Assembly: GCA_028819955.1 (NCBI GenBank)
Contig: JAPPKP010000340.1
Location: 1-15,056, forward strand
Source of the DNA: Rhodospirillaceae bacterium
GTDB lineage: Bacteria > Pseudomonadota > Alphaproteobacteria > UBA828
Direction of reading: 5' to 3'
DNA: 15,056 nucleotides
Part shown: positions 15,054 through 15,056 of the stretch, one piece after another
How the letters are laid out: every line of letters begins with the position of its first letter
Position numbering within the stretch: position 1 is the first letter of the stretch
Notes under the pieces: model-generated
Databases searched by the model: none
The model's input: only the letters and a program-made list of their open reading frames with translations
Told to the model about the DNA's origin: nothing
Program-made: the position numbers and the translations under genes

Positions 15054-15056
15054 CTT

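Overview
The window is a high-GC bacterial accessory region with the layout of a defence island. Almost every real gene lies on the minus strand. The host cannot be named from the sequence. The G+C-rich codons, GGAGG-type ribosome binding sites and ATGA/TGATG gene overlaps say only that it is a GC-rich bacterium.

Right flank (13.87-15.06 kb): the last ~40 bases carry two 11-bp direct repeats that look like the end of a mobile element. A 60-aa ORF of unknown function follows (reading leftwards), overlapping by 4 bp an endonuclease/exonuclease/phosphatase (EEP) family hydrolase. A 114-bp gap with leftover reading frames separates it from the main operon.

Main operon (13.87-2.92 kb, minus strand, tightly packed): (1) a 1121-aa protein with an N-terminal PD-(D/E)XK nuclease-like domain, an N6-adenine methyltransferase (NPPY) and a type ISP-like C-terminal region; (2) a 429-aa protein of unknown function; (3) a 687-aa protein with two HxK phospholipase D-type motifs; (4) a ~1185-aa SNF2/SF2 helicase; (5) a 131-aa small unknown protein; (6) a 69-aa winged-helix protein. 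The 429/PLD, PLD/helicase and helicase/131 junctions overlap by 4, 1 and 1 bp, which implies translational coupling. The parts (methylase, PLD nuclease, SNF2 helicase) recall DISARM and type ISP restriction, but I see no DrmB-like (DUF1998) gene and the helicase is not fused to the methylase. I read the operon as a restriction-modification-type anti-phage system whose exact combination I cannot assign to a named system.

Tail cassette (2.90-1.30 kb, same strand, visibly AT-richer): a HEPN-like protein with an Rx4H motif, a PD-(D/E)XK-like nuclease, and a second HEPN-like protein with Rx4H. A hairpin follows immediately. The genes look like a nuclease/toxin cassette added behind the main operon.

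Left flank (1-1.29 kb): a GC-rich fragment of an OmpR-type winged-helix regulator carrying a 57-bp in-frame tandem duplication, next to the decapitated end of a minus-strand DUF2806-like gene that runs off the window. Both look like rearrangement debris at the island edge.
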